Shown: piece by piece, positions 23,633 through 34,194 of the stretch
How the letters are laid out: each line of letters begins with the position of its first letter
Numbering within the stretch: the stretch's first letter is position 1
DNA from: Deltaproteobacteria bacterium
GTDB lineage: Bacteria > Desulfobacterota > Binatia > Binatales > Binataceae
Direction: 5' to 3'
Length of the DNA stretch: 56,272 nt
Assembly (NCBI GenBank): GCA_021831785.1
Contig: JAKBMB010000012.1
Span: 1 to 56,272 of the forward strand
The notes under the pieces: generated by a model
What the model saw: only the letters and a program-made list of their open reading frames with translations
What the model was told of the DNA's origin: nothing
Database searches by the model: none
Translations under genes and position numbers: made by a program

Positions 23633-25477
23633 ATGGAAGAGCATCACAGTCTGCGCCGGATCGCGGTATGCCTCAAACAGATCCCGCTGGTTGAGGACGC
23701 GAACTTTGATCCGGTCACCAAGACCATCAGACGGGACGGACCGGCAGTGATCAGCGCCTTCGACCTGCGCGCGATCGCGCTGGCGGTAAGCCTTAAAGCG
23801 CGTTTTGGCGCCGAGGTTACGGTGGTCACGATGGGCCCGCCGCAGGCGCGCCGCGCGCTCCAAGACGCGCTGGGGATGGGCGCCGACCGCGCGGTGCATC
23901 TGGAAGACCGCGCCTTTGCCGGCTCGGATACGCTGGCGACAGCGCGGGCGCTAGCGCTGTTTCTTGGGCGGGAGACCTTCGACTTGATTCTACTCGGCAA
24001 ACACTCGCTTGACGCCGAGACCGGCCAGGTCGGCCCCGAGATCGCCGAGTTGCTGGATATCGCCCAGATTACCGGGGTGCGCAAACTCGAAATTTCCGGC
24101 CGCCGGCTTAAAGCAGAGCGCGAGAGCGACGAGGGCTTCGACGAGGTTGAATTCGAGATGCCGGCCCTACTGACCTGCGCCGAGCGCGTGGCGCAGCCGC
24201 TGCGCGTCACCCCCGAGGCGCTTAAGGCGGCCCAGCTCAAGCCCTTTGCGGTGCTGCGCGCGCGCGACCTGGACGGTGCCGGCGCGGCGTTCGGCTTCGC
24301 CGGCTCACCCACTTGGGTGCAGGAGGTCCAGGCGGTTGAATTGAAGCCGGTTGCCGGACGCGAGATCGACACCGGCGACGCGGCGCGCGCGGCCGCGGAG
24401 GCCGTGGCGGCACTGGACGAGCTTGGCGCCTTTGCGCCGCGAGCGGAGACCGCTAACGCCATCCCTGCTGCCGTTCGCGCGCCGGTGCCGGGCAGGGACA
24501 TATGGGTGGCATGCGAAAGCCATCTAAGCGGCGAGACCACCCGCGCTACGCTGGAGCTACTCAGCGCCGGCGTTGAGCTTGCCGAGCGAAGCGGCGGCGC
24601 GGTGGCAGCGCTATGCTTCGGCGGGCAGGCAAATGATCACGGCGCGATGCTCGGCGCTCACGGCGCCGACCTGATTCTTAGCCTCGAAGAGCTGACGCCG
24701 GACCGTTACTCGCCGGATACGACGTGCGCCGCAGTTGCCGAATTAGTGCGGGAACATCGGCCGTGGGCGCTGCTGGTCGCGGCGAGTGAGCGCGGGCGGG
24801 ATTGGACGCCGCGACTGGCCGCGCGGCTCGGGCTCGGGCTTACCGGCGACGCGATCGGCCTCAGCGTCGACGCTGACGGCCGGATGGTGGCGCTCAAGCC
24901 CGCCTTCGGCGGTAATATCGTCGCGCCGATTCTGTCTAAGACGCTGCCGCAGATGGCCACGGTCAGGCCCGGCGTGCTCGAGCTGCGCCGGCCCAATCCC
25001 GCGCGCACCGTGCCGGTAATTCGCGCGCGTCCGGGCGCGCTGAGACCGCCACTAACGCGCTTGACAGGCCGCCACCGCCTGCTCGACGAATCGATCGCCG
25101 AGTTGGACGAAGCACAGATAGTGGTCGGGGTCGGAATGGGCGTGGGCTCTGTCGAAGGCGTGGAGGAGGTAAAGAAGCTGGCGCGGGTGATGAACGCGGC
25201 GCTATGCGCCACGCGAAAGGTCACCGACGCGGGATGGCTCGCGCGCCAGCTTCAGGTGGGATTGACCGGCAAAGCGATCGCGCCGAGACTTTACTTCGCC
25301 GTCGGTATCCGGGGCGCGCCCAATCATATGGTTGGAATCAAGCGCGCGCAGACGGTGGTTGCAATCAATAACGATCCGGAGGCGCCAATCTTTGAGCGCG
25401 CCGCGCTGCGCTTGGCCGGGGATTGGTCGGTACTGGTGCCGGCGCTGACGGCCGCGCTCGCCCGCCGCTTGGGTTAG
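23633..25477 (+). CDS. electron transfer flavoprotein, fused beta-alpha subunits
   Basis: About 614 residues combine EtfB (1-250; CLKQIPLVEDANFDPVTKTI, GKHSLDAETGQVGPEIAELL) with EtfA (about 280-614; central DIWVACESHLSGETT, then FAD-domain VGVGMGVGSVEGVEEVKKLA, QVGLTGKAIAPRLYFAVGIR and AINNDPEAPIFERA). ETF carries electrons from acyl-CoA and other dehydrogenases to the quinone pool. The two subunits are normally separate genes; a single uninterrupted frame with a short linker is seen here. The start at 23633 (MEEHHSL) is preferred to 23591 because ETF homology begins immediately after. No ETF-quinone oxidoreductase or acyl-CoA dehydrogenase gene is adjacent. Confidence 0.88.
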   Translation: MEEHHSLRRIAVCLKQIPLVEDANFDPVTKTIRRDGPAVISAFDLRAIALAVSLKARFGAEVTVVTMGPPQARRALQDALGMGADRAVHLEDRAFAGSDTLATARALALFLGRETFDLILLGKHSLDAETGQVGPEIAELLDIAQITGVRKLEISGRRLKAERESDEGFDEVEFEMPALLTCAERVAQPLRVTPEALKAAQLKPFAVLRARDLDGAGAAFGFAGSPTWVQEVQAVELKPVAGREIDTGDAARAAAEAVAALDELGAFAPRAETANAIPAAVRAPVPGRDIWVACESHLSGETTRATLELLSAGVELAERSGGAVAALCFGGQANDHGAMLGAHGADLILSLEELTPDRYSPDTTCAAVAELVREHRPWALLVAASERGRDWTPRLAARLGLGLTGDAIGLSVDADGRMVALKPAFGGNIVAPILSKTLPQMATVRPGVLELRRPNPARTVPVIRARPGALRPPLTRLTGRHRLLDESIAELDEAQIVVGVGMGVGSVEGVEEVKKLARVMNAALCATRKVTDAGWLARQLQVGLTGKAIAPRLYFAVGIRGAPNHMVGIKRAQTVVAINNDPEAPIFERAALRLAGDWSVLVPALTAALARRLG

Positions 25478-25627
25478 CGCGAAGCGCGCGCCCGTTTCGG
25501 CGGGACCAACTGCGTCGGCCGGTGCGGCGGCGCCATCCGCCGCGGCCGGAGACGCTTGCGCCGGTTCACGCCGGGGCCGTCTTTGGCGCCAGGCCGGCGC
25601 AAGGGACGGCGGCGCTTCTTGCCTACG

Positions 25628-27916
25628 CTATGGTTCGTGCTCGCCGAAAAACTCTTCCTGCGCCGGCTCGGTTTGTTCCGCCGAGGCCTCGGCTGCGAAC
25701 AGACCCGGCCGTTCGATATAGGGCTTGAACCTCGCGTAAAGCTCGTTGAGCTTGCCAAGGTAATATACGACGTTTTCATCGGGATGAGCCGGGTCATAAT
25801 CGGCAAGCAGGCGAGCGGCGCTGCTCACTTTGGGTTTTGCCGCGCTGCCCGCTACGTAGTAGGAAACCTGGTCGCCGGCGCTGTAGGAACGACCCGATCT
25901 AAGCGCAAGCTCGTAAGCGGCGGACGCGTTGCGCCGCTTGCCGCCGACTTTGTCGCGGTAAACTGCAGGCGAATCGCCCAGGGTTTCGGTCTTGGCAAGC
26001 TCGCGGATCTCCAACTCGTGGCGCACGAGCTTTTGCCGGAAAGACTCGAACAACGGCTCGATTTCGTGGCGCCGCTCCGTCAGCAACATGCGAAACAGTT
26101 GCGCCATAACCGCGCGTTGGAAGCGCTCAAGACCGCGCGAGCGCAAGCTTGACCCGCGCACGGTTATTTCGCCCGCTTCGTCGAGTAGGACGTAGTTTTT
26201 CATTTTGTAGCTAAACATGGCCGTGTAATGGCCGTCGATCTCAAGCCTCACGCCGGCGGGCATCAGGGCCGACAGCGCCTGCAAAAGCTCGGCCTCGGCG
26301 CGTTGGTCTTCGGGTGCAAAAGGGGCGACAAAGTAGATGCCGTCGGTGTCGACCTCGATTACCTCGGCCCTGTGCGCCTCCAATTCGGCTACGAGGCGGC
26401 GGACGAGCTCGCGCCCGCGCGCCGTAACCTGGTTGGCCTGCGCGAAGTCGTTGAAATGGCCCAACGAAAAGCCGAGGTAGCCGTAAAACGAGTTGATTAG
26501 GATCTTGAAGGTCTGCTGCAGTACCTGGACGTAATGACGTCGTTGACCGCTGAGCTCGCGAACCATGTTCTTGGCCTTGACGCGCAACTCGGTCAGGTCC
26601 TCGAGCAGCCTCAGAAACACGCCCAGCGGGTCATTGGCCGGGCCGTGCCGGTAGTGCAGCATCAGCGAGGGATAGAGCGAGGTCACGTCGCAATGGATTA
26701 CGGCGCGCGCCACTCCTAGCCGGCGAATCTCCGTATATCCGCCCGCAACCGGCGCCGACGGCGCCGGTTGCGGGATCGAATGGCCCGCGCGCAGATAGCT
26801 GCGCAGCAACAAGGCGTCAACCTTGGTCGCGTTGCCGCGCACGATTACGTTCTGGTACGAGTAGGGAAAAATTTGGGCTTGGGCGAAGTAGCTGCCGGAA
26901 AGCAACTCGGCCAGGGCGCCGGTCTCGCGCACGTCATCGAGCGCGTAGCGAAATAAAATTTCCGGTTCCCGGTCAAAGTAATAGCTGACCTTGGCCGCGT
27001 CTAGGTACACGCGATCGGCGGCGGCGAGGTTGAAATGACGGGCGAGCTCCTTTAGCCCAAAGCCCTCCAGCTCGCGACTTGACAGGTCGTAGAGTTGGCT
27101 CAGCACCCAGGTATCGACGATATTGCGCCCGTAAATGTTGTAGCGGCGGTACGCGATCGCCCGCTCGCCGACTTGCAGGCGCGATGGACGAGCCTGCAGC
27201 AGCCGCCCGTCCCGTCCCAACGCCAGCTTGACTCCGTATCGGCGCGCCCGATGTTCGATGTACTCCAGATCGAAGCGGAACAAATTATGGCCTTCGACAA
27301 CGTCGGGGTCGCGCTCGACTATTAGCCGCACCATCTTTTCCAGCATCAATTTTTCGTCCGCCTCGCAGCCTGAGATCACCCGTTCAAAGCCGGTCGAGTC
27401 GCGTATTGCGATGGCGATGATGCGATCGCCGGCCCGCTCGGGGTTGGGAAATTCAAAGCCCGGGCTGACGTAGGTTTCAATGTCGAGCTGGAGGCGGCGA
27501 AGCAGGCTGAAGTCCATGCCGATGAAATTCGTGATTCCGGTCAGCATCAGGTACTGCTCGACCGGGTCGCTAAGCACGAAATAGGGCGCCGCGGACGCGT
27601 TGGGCGCTTGGCCGCTGACTTTGCGCAGATGACGCTTGGCCTTTTCGAGCGCCGCCAGGCCGGCGAAGCTCACCAAGTAGCGCAAAGGGAAATCGCCGGC
27701 TAGTTGCCTGACTTCGTGCGCTACGGATAAACCCTCGAGCAGGGCGCGATCGGCCAACAACGCGAAAAGCTTAAGCGGACGGCGCTCGCGGCTGAGCTTG
27801 CCGTCCAGCCGGCGGAAAATTTCGACCACGGTGTCGGAGGCCACCTCAACCGCCACAACCGCCGGCTCCTCGGGATCCCCGAACAGCATCCGATTTCTCT
27901 GGAACTGTTGGAACAT
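25628..27916 (-). CDS. family-B DNA polymerase with 3'-5' exonuclease motifs
   Basis: About 762 residues. Exonuclease motifs are visible: Exo I LQLDIETY (near 145), Exo II EGHNLFRFDLEYI and Exo III YALDDVRETGAL. Polymerase motifs follow: A, IHCDVTSLYPSLML; B, KILINSFYGYLG; C, EVDTDGIYF. All key acidic residues are kept, so both activities look intact. It is of the bacterial archaeal-like/Pol II-like type rather than the replicative C family. The frame extends to an ATG at 28003; I prefer 27916 (MFQQFQRNRMLFGDP) because homologues start near there, but this is uncertain. It ends about 150 bp from the ETF gene, which converges on it. Confidence 0.88.
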   Translation of the reverse strand: MFQQFQRNRMLFGDPEEPAVVAVEVASDTVVEIFRRLDGKLSRERRPLKLFALLADRALLEGLSVAHEVRQLAGDFPLRYLVSFAGLAALEKAKRHLRKVSGQAPNASAAPYFVLSDPVEQYLMLTGITNFIGMDFSLLRRLQLDIETYVSPGFEFPNPERAGDRIIAIAIRDSTGFERVISGCEADEKLMLEKMVRLIVERDPDVVEGHNLFRFDLEYIEHRARRYGVKLALGRDGRLLQARPSRLQVGERAIAYRRYNIYGRNIVDTWVLSQLYDLSSRELEGFGLKELARHFNLAAADRVYLDAAKVSYYFDREPEILFRYALDDVRETGALAELLSGSYFAQAQIFPYSYQNVIVRGNATKVDALLLRSYLRAGHSIPQPAPSAPVAGGYTEIRRLGVARAVIHCDVTSLYPSLMLHYRHGPANDPLGVFLRLLEDLTELRVKAKNMVRELSGQRRHYVQVLQQTFKILINSFYGYLGFSLGHFNDFAQANQVTARGRELVRRLVAELEAHRAEVIEVDTDGIYFVAPFAPEDQRAEAELLQALSALMPAGVRLEIDGHYTAMFSYKMKNYVLLDEAGEITVRGSSLRSRGLERFQRAVMAQLFRMLLTERRHEIEPLFESFRQKLVRHELEIRELAKTETLGDSPAVYRDKVGGKRRNASAAYELALRSGRSYSAGDQVSYYVAGSAAKPKVSSAARLLADYDPAHPDENVVYYLGKLNELYARFKPYIERPGLFAAEASAEQTEPAQEEFFGEHEP

Positions 27917-28818
27917 AACCTCGCCGAATTCCGTTGAGAAACGCGCCCGCAAACTCAAACGATAGAGCCTTTGCGTAAAGCGCGCCAGAGCGGTCAAGCG
28001 CAATCCGATAGGCGATCAACGCGGACGCAGGCCGACACCGATGCAACAAAACCGCGCAGACCCTGTGCAAAGCCGCGACTTTTGGAGACCTCGACATCCG
28101 TCGCACAGGCCACTTGCAAGGGAACGAGCCCGAGCGTTATGCAGCGCAGTTCAGACTCCCATTTGCGGCACGATTCTAGCTACCGTCTCTTGTTTGTAGG
28201 GCGTGCGACCCGGCCCCGGGTGGCGTGCAAGGCGAAATGGAATACGCCGGGTTGGTTCAATAGGCAGAAATCGCGGCGCATTAGGCTAGAGATGAGGTAA
28301 GGGCGGCGCCTGAATTGAACGTCCCGGGCCGGCGTTGAGCCCGCCTTGCAATTGTTTATCGTTGGCCGCGCTTGGCACATCGACCGCGCATGATTACAAT
28401 AACATACGGGTTTGAGCACGTACGAACCGGGTGCTATTGCGAGCAAACGAAGTTGTCAGGCCGCAAAATCTTTGCCGCCGGGTGACTTTTTCGCGACCGG
28501 TGCCAGTGGACCGGCGACGCTATTGAGTCTTCCCAAGGGAGCTTAGACGAAGGTAGGCCGCTTTGTATCCCGCCCGGCGCAAGGTGAGCAGGGACATGCG
28601 CGCCTTGATTGACACCAAGCCTAAAGGGTATGTAGCGTGCTTGGTTCGGCGACACTGATCCTTTCGGCCCGTTCGGTCGTCAGACTAACAAGAAGGCAAC
28701 ATACCTAGCTAGGCCGCCGGACGATATAGCCGGGATCAGCATCTTTATTACCGCATTACTGCACGAAGCGTCAACCCGGCTTTCGGCGGTCGGCTCGAAG
28801 GAAAAGGCTAAGCCGAGA
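27917..28818. other. spacer upstream of rpoD without a supportable gene
   Basis: Short frames on both strands show no recognisable protein or tRNA. A CCCGGGCCGGCGTTGAGCCCGCC stretch near 28320 resembles the hairpin unit repeated at the right edge of the window. A TTGACA hexamer at about 28606 could belong to an rpoD promoter, but no well-spaced -10 box is obvious. Part of 27917-28003 may still code for the N terminus of the polymerase. Confidence 0.4.
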
Positions 28819-30567
<1,749 letters not shown>

Positions 30568-30681
30568 AGCGCCGCCCGCCCGGCCCTCCCCACCCCGTGA
30601 CGTGCGGCGGCGCAGGCATCGGCGCGGCTCTTCGCTCTTCGCGCATAATTAGATAAAAGACTAATCACAAGGATACGGTGG

Positions 30682-30700
30682 CTCAGGCTTGAAGCCTGAG
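30682..30700. promoter_or_regulatory. perfect palindrome upstream of AAA/DUF4276 pair
   Basis: CTCAGGCTT and AAGCCTGAG are perfect 9-bp arms around a single G, 34 bp before the ATPase start. It could be an operator for the pair. It could equally be an unrelated REP-like palindrome, since CAGGCTGAAGCCTG-like sequences are dispersed in many genomes. Confidence 0.35.
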
Positions 30701-30733
30701 ATGACTGGCTAGAGGCCTGTCCCACGAGTCGCG

Positions 30734-31915
30734 ATGAGCATTCAGAGGGTCCAAATTAAGGGGTTCCGCTCGCTCAAGGACGTGACCTGGACGCCTGGCA
30801 AGCTGAACGTCCTCATCGGGCCGAACGCGTCGGGCAAGTCCAACTTGCTGCGCGCGCTGGAACTGCTGCAACAAGCCGCGAAAAGCGAGGCGCTGCGGGA
30901 ATCCGTCATACGCCAAGGCGGGATGGCGCCGCTGTTGTGGGACGGACGCGCGCCGGCGATAGAGTGGAAGGTCGACAGCTCTGTACTCGCTGATGAGTCA
31001 ACGTCCTACGCCTTCGGCTACGAGCTGAGCTTGAGCCGCGTCGGTGCGTCTGCATTCCCTTTGTTCGTCATAGACCGTGAAGCACTTATTGAACCGAGCA
31101 CTGGCGGAATGACGCGCATGCTTCTTAAGCGCGATTCCCACGGCGGGAGCGCTTGGGACGATACGTCAGGCCGCTTGCTGCCCTTCCCTCTGGAGACCAT
31201 GCCCGAGGACGAGACCTTGCTCTCGCAAATCGATCCTCGAAAAATCCTTGCCCACCTTTGGCGTTCTCGCTTAGGTTTATGGCCAATCTACCACGACCTC
31301 CAGGTCCACCAGGCTGCGGCCTGCCGGCAAGCTGCCGTCATGCGCTATGAAAAGCGCCTCGACGCTAACGGCGACAACTTGGTCCCCGTGCTCCACACGC
31401 TTTACAGCGAAGACAGCGAATTCGAAAAGTCGGTTGACCAGGCGATGCGCGCGGCCTTTAGCGACCAATTTGAAAAGCTGCTCTTCACTCCGGCTGCAGA
31501 CGGGCGCATCCAGCTTCGCGTTCGCTGGAAGCATCTTGAGGTTGCGCAGTCGGCAGCCAACCTGTCGGACGGCACGCTACGATTCCTGATGCTGCTCGCG
31601 ATTCTAGCCAACCCGAGTCCCGGCGAGTTGATCGCGATCGACGAGCCCGAGACCGGGCTTCATCCGGGCATGTTCCCCATCATCGCCGAGTTCGCCGCCG
31701 CGGCGTCCGAAAAGGCTACGGTGATTCTGACCACCCATTCGCCCCAGTTCCTTGATGCTTTTCCGGAGCATGCCGTCCCCACCACCACCGTCGCGCAATG
31801 GATTGACGGCGAAACGCAGCTCTCGGTGCTGGACGGAGATGAGCTGCGCCGCTGGCTCAAGAGTTACAGCCTCGGTTCCCTCTTCCGCTCGGGCGAGCTC
31901 GAGGGCCTGGCTTGA
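30734..31915 (+). CDS. AAA family (ABC-type) ATPase
   Basis: This 393-residue RecF/SMC-like ATPase has Walker A GPNASGKSNLL (about 32-42), an ABC-signature-like LSDGTLRFLMLLAIL, Walker B LIAIDEPETGLHP and an H-loop TTHSPQFLDAF. No nuclease domain is fused. The next gene overlaps its stop by 4 bases (TTGA), so the two proteins are made together. ATPases of this class paired with TOPRIM-like proteins are found in OLD/Gabija/PARIS-type phage defence. A defence role is inferred, not shown. Confidence 0.85.
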   Translation: MSIQRVQIKGFRSLKDVTWTPGKLNVLIGPNASGKSNLLRALELLQQAAKSEALRESVIRQGGMAPLLWDGRAPAIEWKVDSSVLADESTSYAFGYELSLSRVGASAFPLFVIDREALIEPSTGGMTRMLLKRDSHGGSAWDDTSGRLLPFPLETMPEDETLLSQIDPRKILAHLWRSRLGLWPIYHDLQVHQAAACRQAAVMRYEKRLDANGDNLVPVLHTLYSEDSEFEKSVDQAMRAAFSDQFEKLLFTPAADGRIQLRVRWKHLEVAQSAANLSDGTLRFLMLLAILANPSPGELIAIDEPETGLHPGMFPIIAEFAAAASEKATVILTTHSPQFLDAFPEHAVPTTTVAQWIDGETQLSVLDGDELRRWLKSYSLGSLFRSGELEGLA

Positions 31916-32535
31916 AGTTCGTCCTGTTCGTGGAGGGCGAGCTTGAATCTAAAGCCGTGCCGGCGTTTCTTAAGCGCTGGCTCGACCCGAAGCTCAAAAG
32001 CCCGGTGAGAATAACGCCAATTAACCTGCGCGGCAGTGGCAACTACCTCAAGGAAATCCAAAACAAAGTTGCGCTCAACCTGTCCGGAGCCTCCGGCGCC
32101 GAGGTGATAGCGGCCATCGGGCTGCTCGATCTGTACGGCCTGGAGCACCCTCCCGATAGGCAAAGTGCCGCCGATCGATATACGAGGTGGAAAACCCAAA
32201 TCGAGCGATCCGTTAACAATCCAAGGTTCCGGCAGTTCTTTGCCGTGCATGAGACGGAAGCGTGGCTTTTGGCGGACAAGAAAAGACTGCCGCGCGAAGT
32301 CGGGTCTGCGTTGCCGAAAACATGTGTCAATCCGGAGAGCGTTGATTTCGGTGAACCCCCAGCAAAACTCTTACGGCGCCTTTACCGGGAGAAGCTACGC
32401 ACGGAGTACCAGAAAGTAGTTGACAGCACCAACCTTCTTGGCGACGCTAATTCGAACGTAGTAGCCAAAAAATGCCCGTACTTGCAGCAGGTGCTGGACG
32501 AGATGCGGAAACTGGCGCAGAAGGCAGGACTGTAG
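31912..32535 (+). CDS. DUF4276-type protein, possible TOPRIM-like nuclease
   Basis: A TTG start overlapping the ATPase stop gives 207 residues. FVEGELESKAVPAFLKRWL at the N terminus has the VEGxxE pattern, followed by VIAAIGLLDLYGL and later RFRQFFAVHETEAWLLADKK, matching DUF4276. The early glutamate and the D in LLDLYG are where TOPRIM enzymes place catalytic acids; this equivalence is my inference. The tight coupling to an AAA ATPase supports a two-protein effector system. It ends about 115 bp before the CoA-transferase. Confidence 0.7.
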   Translation: MKFVLFVEGELESKAVPAFLKRWLDPKLKSPVRITPINLRGSGNYLKEIQNKVALNLSGASGAEVIAAIGLLDLYGLEHPPDRQSAADRYTRWKTQIERSVNNPRFRQFFAVHETEAWLLADKKRLPREVGSALPKTCVNPESVDFGEPPAKLLRRLYREKLRTEYQKVVDSTNLLGDANSNVVAKKCPYLQQVLDEMRKLAQKAGL

Positions 32536-32649
32536 CAGACCGGCGCGCCGGCCGAGACGCAGGTGGGGCGCGGTGGCAACGGGGAGGACTCGCCGGGCGG
32601 ATACTGCGCGACGGTTTGCAGCCGGGCAGGTTTCACGAGGAGGGGAGCG

Positions 32650-34101
32650 GTGAACTGGGAGGAACACTACAAGGCGCGACAGATTTCACCGGAGCAGGCG
32701 GCCGAACTGGTGAAGCCGGGGATGCGCGTGCATTTTCCACCGATGCACGGGCCGTTGGTCCCGCGCGCGCTTGCTGCGCGGGTGCAAAAGCTCGAAGGTC
32801 CGATCGATCTTAGACTTGCCTCGCCGCTTCTCGACCCGGGATGGGGCAGCGGCAGCCTCAGCGCCGACTTGAGCATCGAGTTCGAGATTTTCATCGGCAA
32901 CGTAGGGCGTCCGCTTCACGACCGCAAGCTGGCGGCCTACCTGCCCAATCTTTTCTCGACCAGTTTCAAGGTTCACGACGAAAGGCCGGCCGAGGACAAG
33001 CCGGTCGATATTGTGTTCGTCACCACCAGCCCGCCCAATGCTCAGGGCTTCGTATGCTTCGGCGCGCATCAATGGAACAAGCGGATGTACGCCCGCCGGG
33101 CGCGCTGCGCGGTGGCCGAGATCGATCGCAGCACGCTGCGCACGCACGGGGACGTCTATATGCACGTGAGCGAGTTCGAGTACTTCGTGGACCTGCCGCC
33201 GAACTTGGAGACGATCGAGGACGTCCTGGCCCGGATGGAGCCCCAGAAACGGGAGGCCGTGCGCGAGATAATCGCACAGGCCGGGCTCGCACGCGTCGGG
33301 CGCATCACGGCGTATCTCGAACGAAGCTCGCCGCACGACGTAAGACTGATGCTCGGTCTCGCCGAACCGCCCCAAGAGTTTAAGGCCATCGCCGGCTATC
33401 TTTCGGAAACGGTGGAGGATGGCGCAACGATTCAGATCGGCATAGGAGACCCGAGCGCGCAAATGGCGCGGCTCGGCGCTTTCGACGCTAAGCACGACCT
33501 GGGCCTCCATACCGAGATGGTCGCGCCGAAAATCGCCAAGCTGGTGGACGCGGGTGTGATCAACGGGCGAAAAAAGACCATCCATTGCGGCAAGGCGATC
33601 GCCGTGGCCTGGTCGGGAAGCGACCCGGAGGACTATAAGATAATCGACGATAACCCGCGGTTTGAGCTTTACGACCCCGACTACGTGCTAGACCTTGGCA
33701 CGGTGCGCGCCAACCACAAGCAGACCGCGATCAACAGCGCGATTAGCCTCGACCTGACCGGGCAGATCACCGCCGAAAGCGTGGGCGGAGTGCGACTGAT
33801 AAACGGCACGGGCGGGCTGCCCGAGCTGCATATCGGCGCCTTTCTCAGCCGCGGCGGGCGCGCCATAACCTTGCTTCCCTCCACCGCGCTGGACGGGCGC
33901 GTGTCCCGAATCGTGGCGCGGCTCGAAGCCGGCGCCCTGGTTACGATTCCGCGTTTTTTTGCGGACACCGTGATTACCGAGTACGGCATCGCCCGTCTTT
34001 TAGGCAAGAACCATCGCGAGCGCGCCGCGGAGCTGATCGCCGTGGCCCATCCGGACTTCCGCCTCGAGCTGCGCCGCGCCGCTCAAGAAATGTTCGGCTG
34101 A
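32650..34101 (+). CDS. acetyl-CoA hydrolase/CoA-transferase family protein (4-hydroxybutyrate CoA-transferase-like)
   Basis: About 483 residues from a GTG at 32650 with a strong GAGGAGGGGAG site upstream; an ATG at 32563 is in frame but adds a non-homologous Gly/Arg-rich stretch. N- and C-domains of class I CoA-transferases are visible: VHFPPMHGPLVPRALAARVQ, VDIVFVTTSPPNAQGFVCFG and the catalytic-glutamate region DLGLHTEMVAPKIAKLVDAG. GVINGRKKTIHCGKAIA follows, then a C-terminal GRAITLLPSTALDGRVSRIV. It would move CoA between acetate or a hydroxy-acid and an acyl-CoA. The substrate cannot be fixed from sequence. Confidence 0.85.
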   Translation: MNWEEHYKARQISPEQAAELVKPGMRVHFPPMHGPLVPRALAARVQKLEGPIDLRLASPLLDPGWGSGSLSADLSIEFEIFIGNVGRPLHDRKLAAYLPNLFSTSFKVHDERPAEDKPVDIVFVTTSPPNAQGFVCFGAHQWNKRMYARRARCAVAEIDRSTLRTHGDVYMHVSEFEYFVDLPPNLETIEDVLARMEPQKREAVREIIAQAGLARVGRITAYLERSSPHDVRLMLGLAEPPQEFKAIAGYLSETVEDGATIQIGIGDPSAQMARLGAFDAKHDLGLHTEMVAPKIAKLVDAGVINGRKKTIHCGKAIAVAWSGSDPEDYKIIDDNPRFELYDPDYVLDLGTVRANHKQTAINSAISLDLTGQITAESVGGVRLINGTGGLPELHIGAFLSRGGRAITLLPSTALDGRVSRIVARLEAGALVTIPRFFADTVITEYGIARLLGKNHRERAAELIAVAHPDFRLELRRAAQEMFG

Positions 34102-34140
34102 CGGACTCGCCGCCGGCCGAAAAGCTATCGTGCGGAAGAA

Positions 34141-34187
34141 TCCCCATCGGGCAGCGGCCGGCGCCGCCGACGCGGCTTTGATGGGGA
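34141..34187. terminator. stem-loop between convergent genes
   Basis: TCCCCATC (34141-34148) and GATGGGGA (34180-34187) form an 8-bp stem. The 31-nt interior is very GC-rich and can itself fold. It lies between the converging CoA-transferase and glmS stop codons and could end transcription from both sides, although no T-tract is present. Confidence 0.4.
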
Positions 34188-34194
34188 GAGCGGC

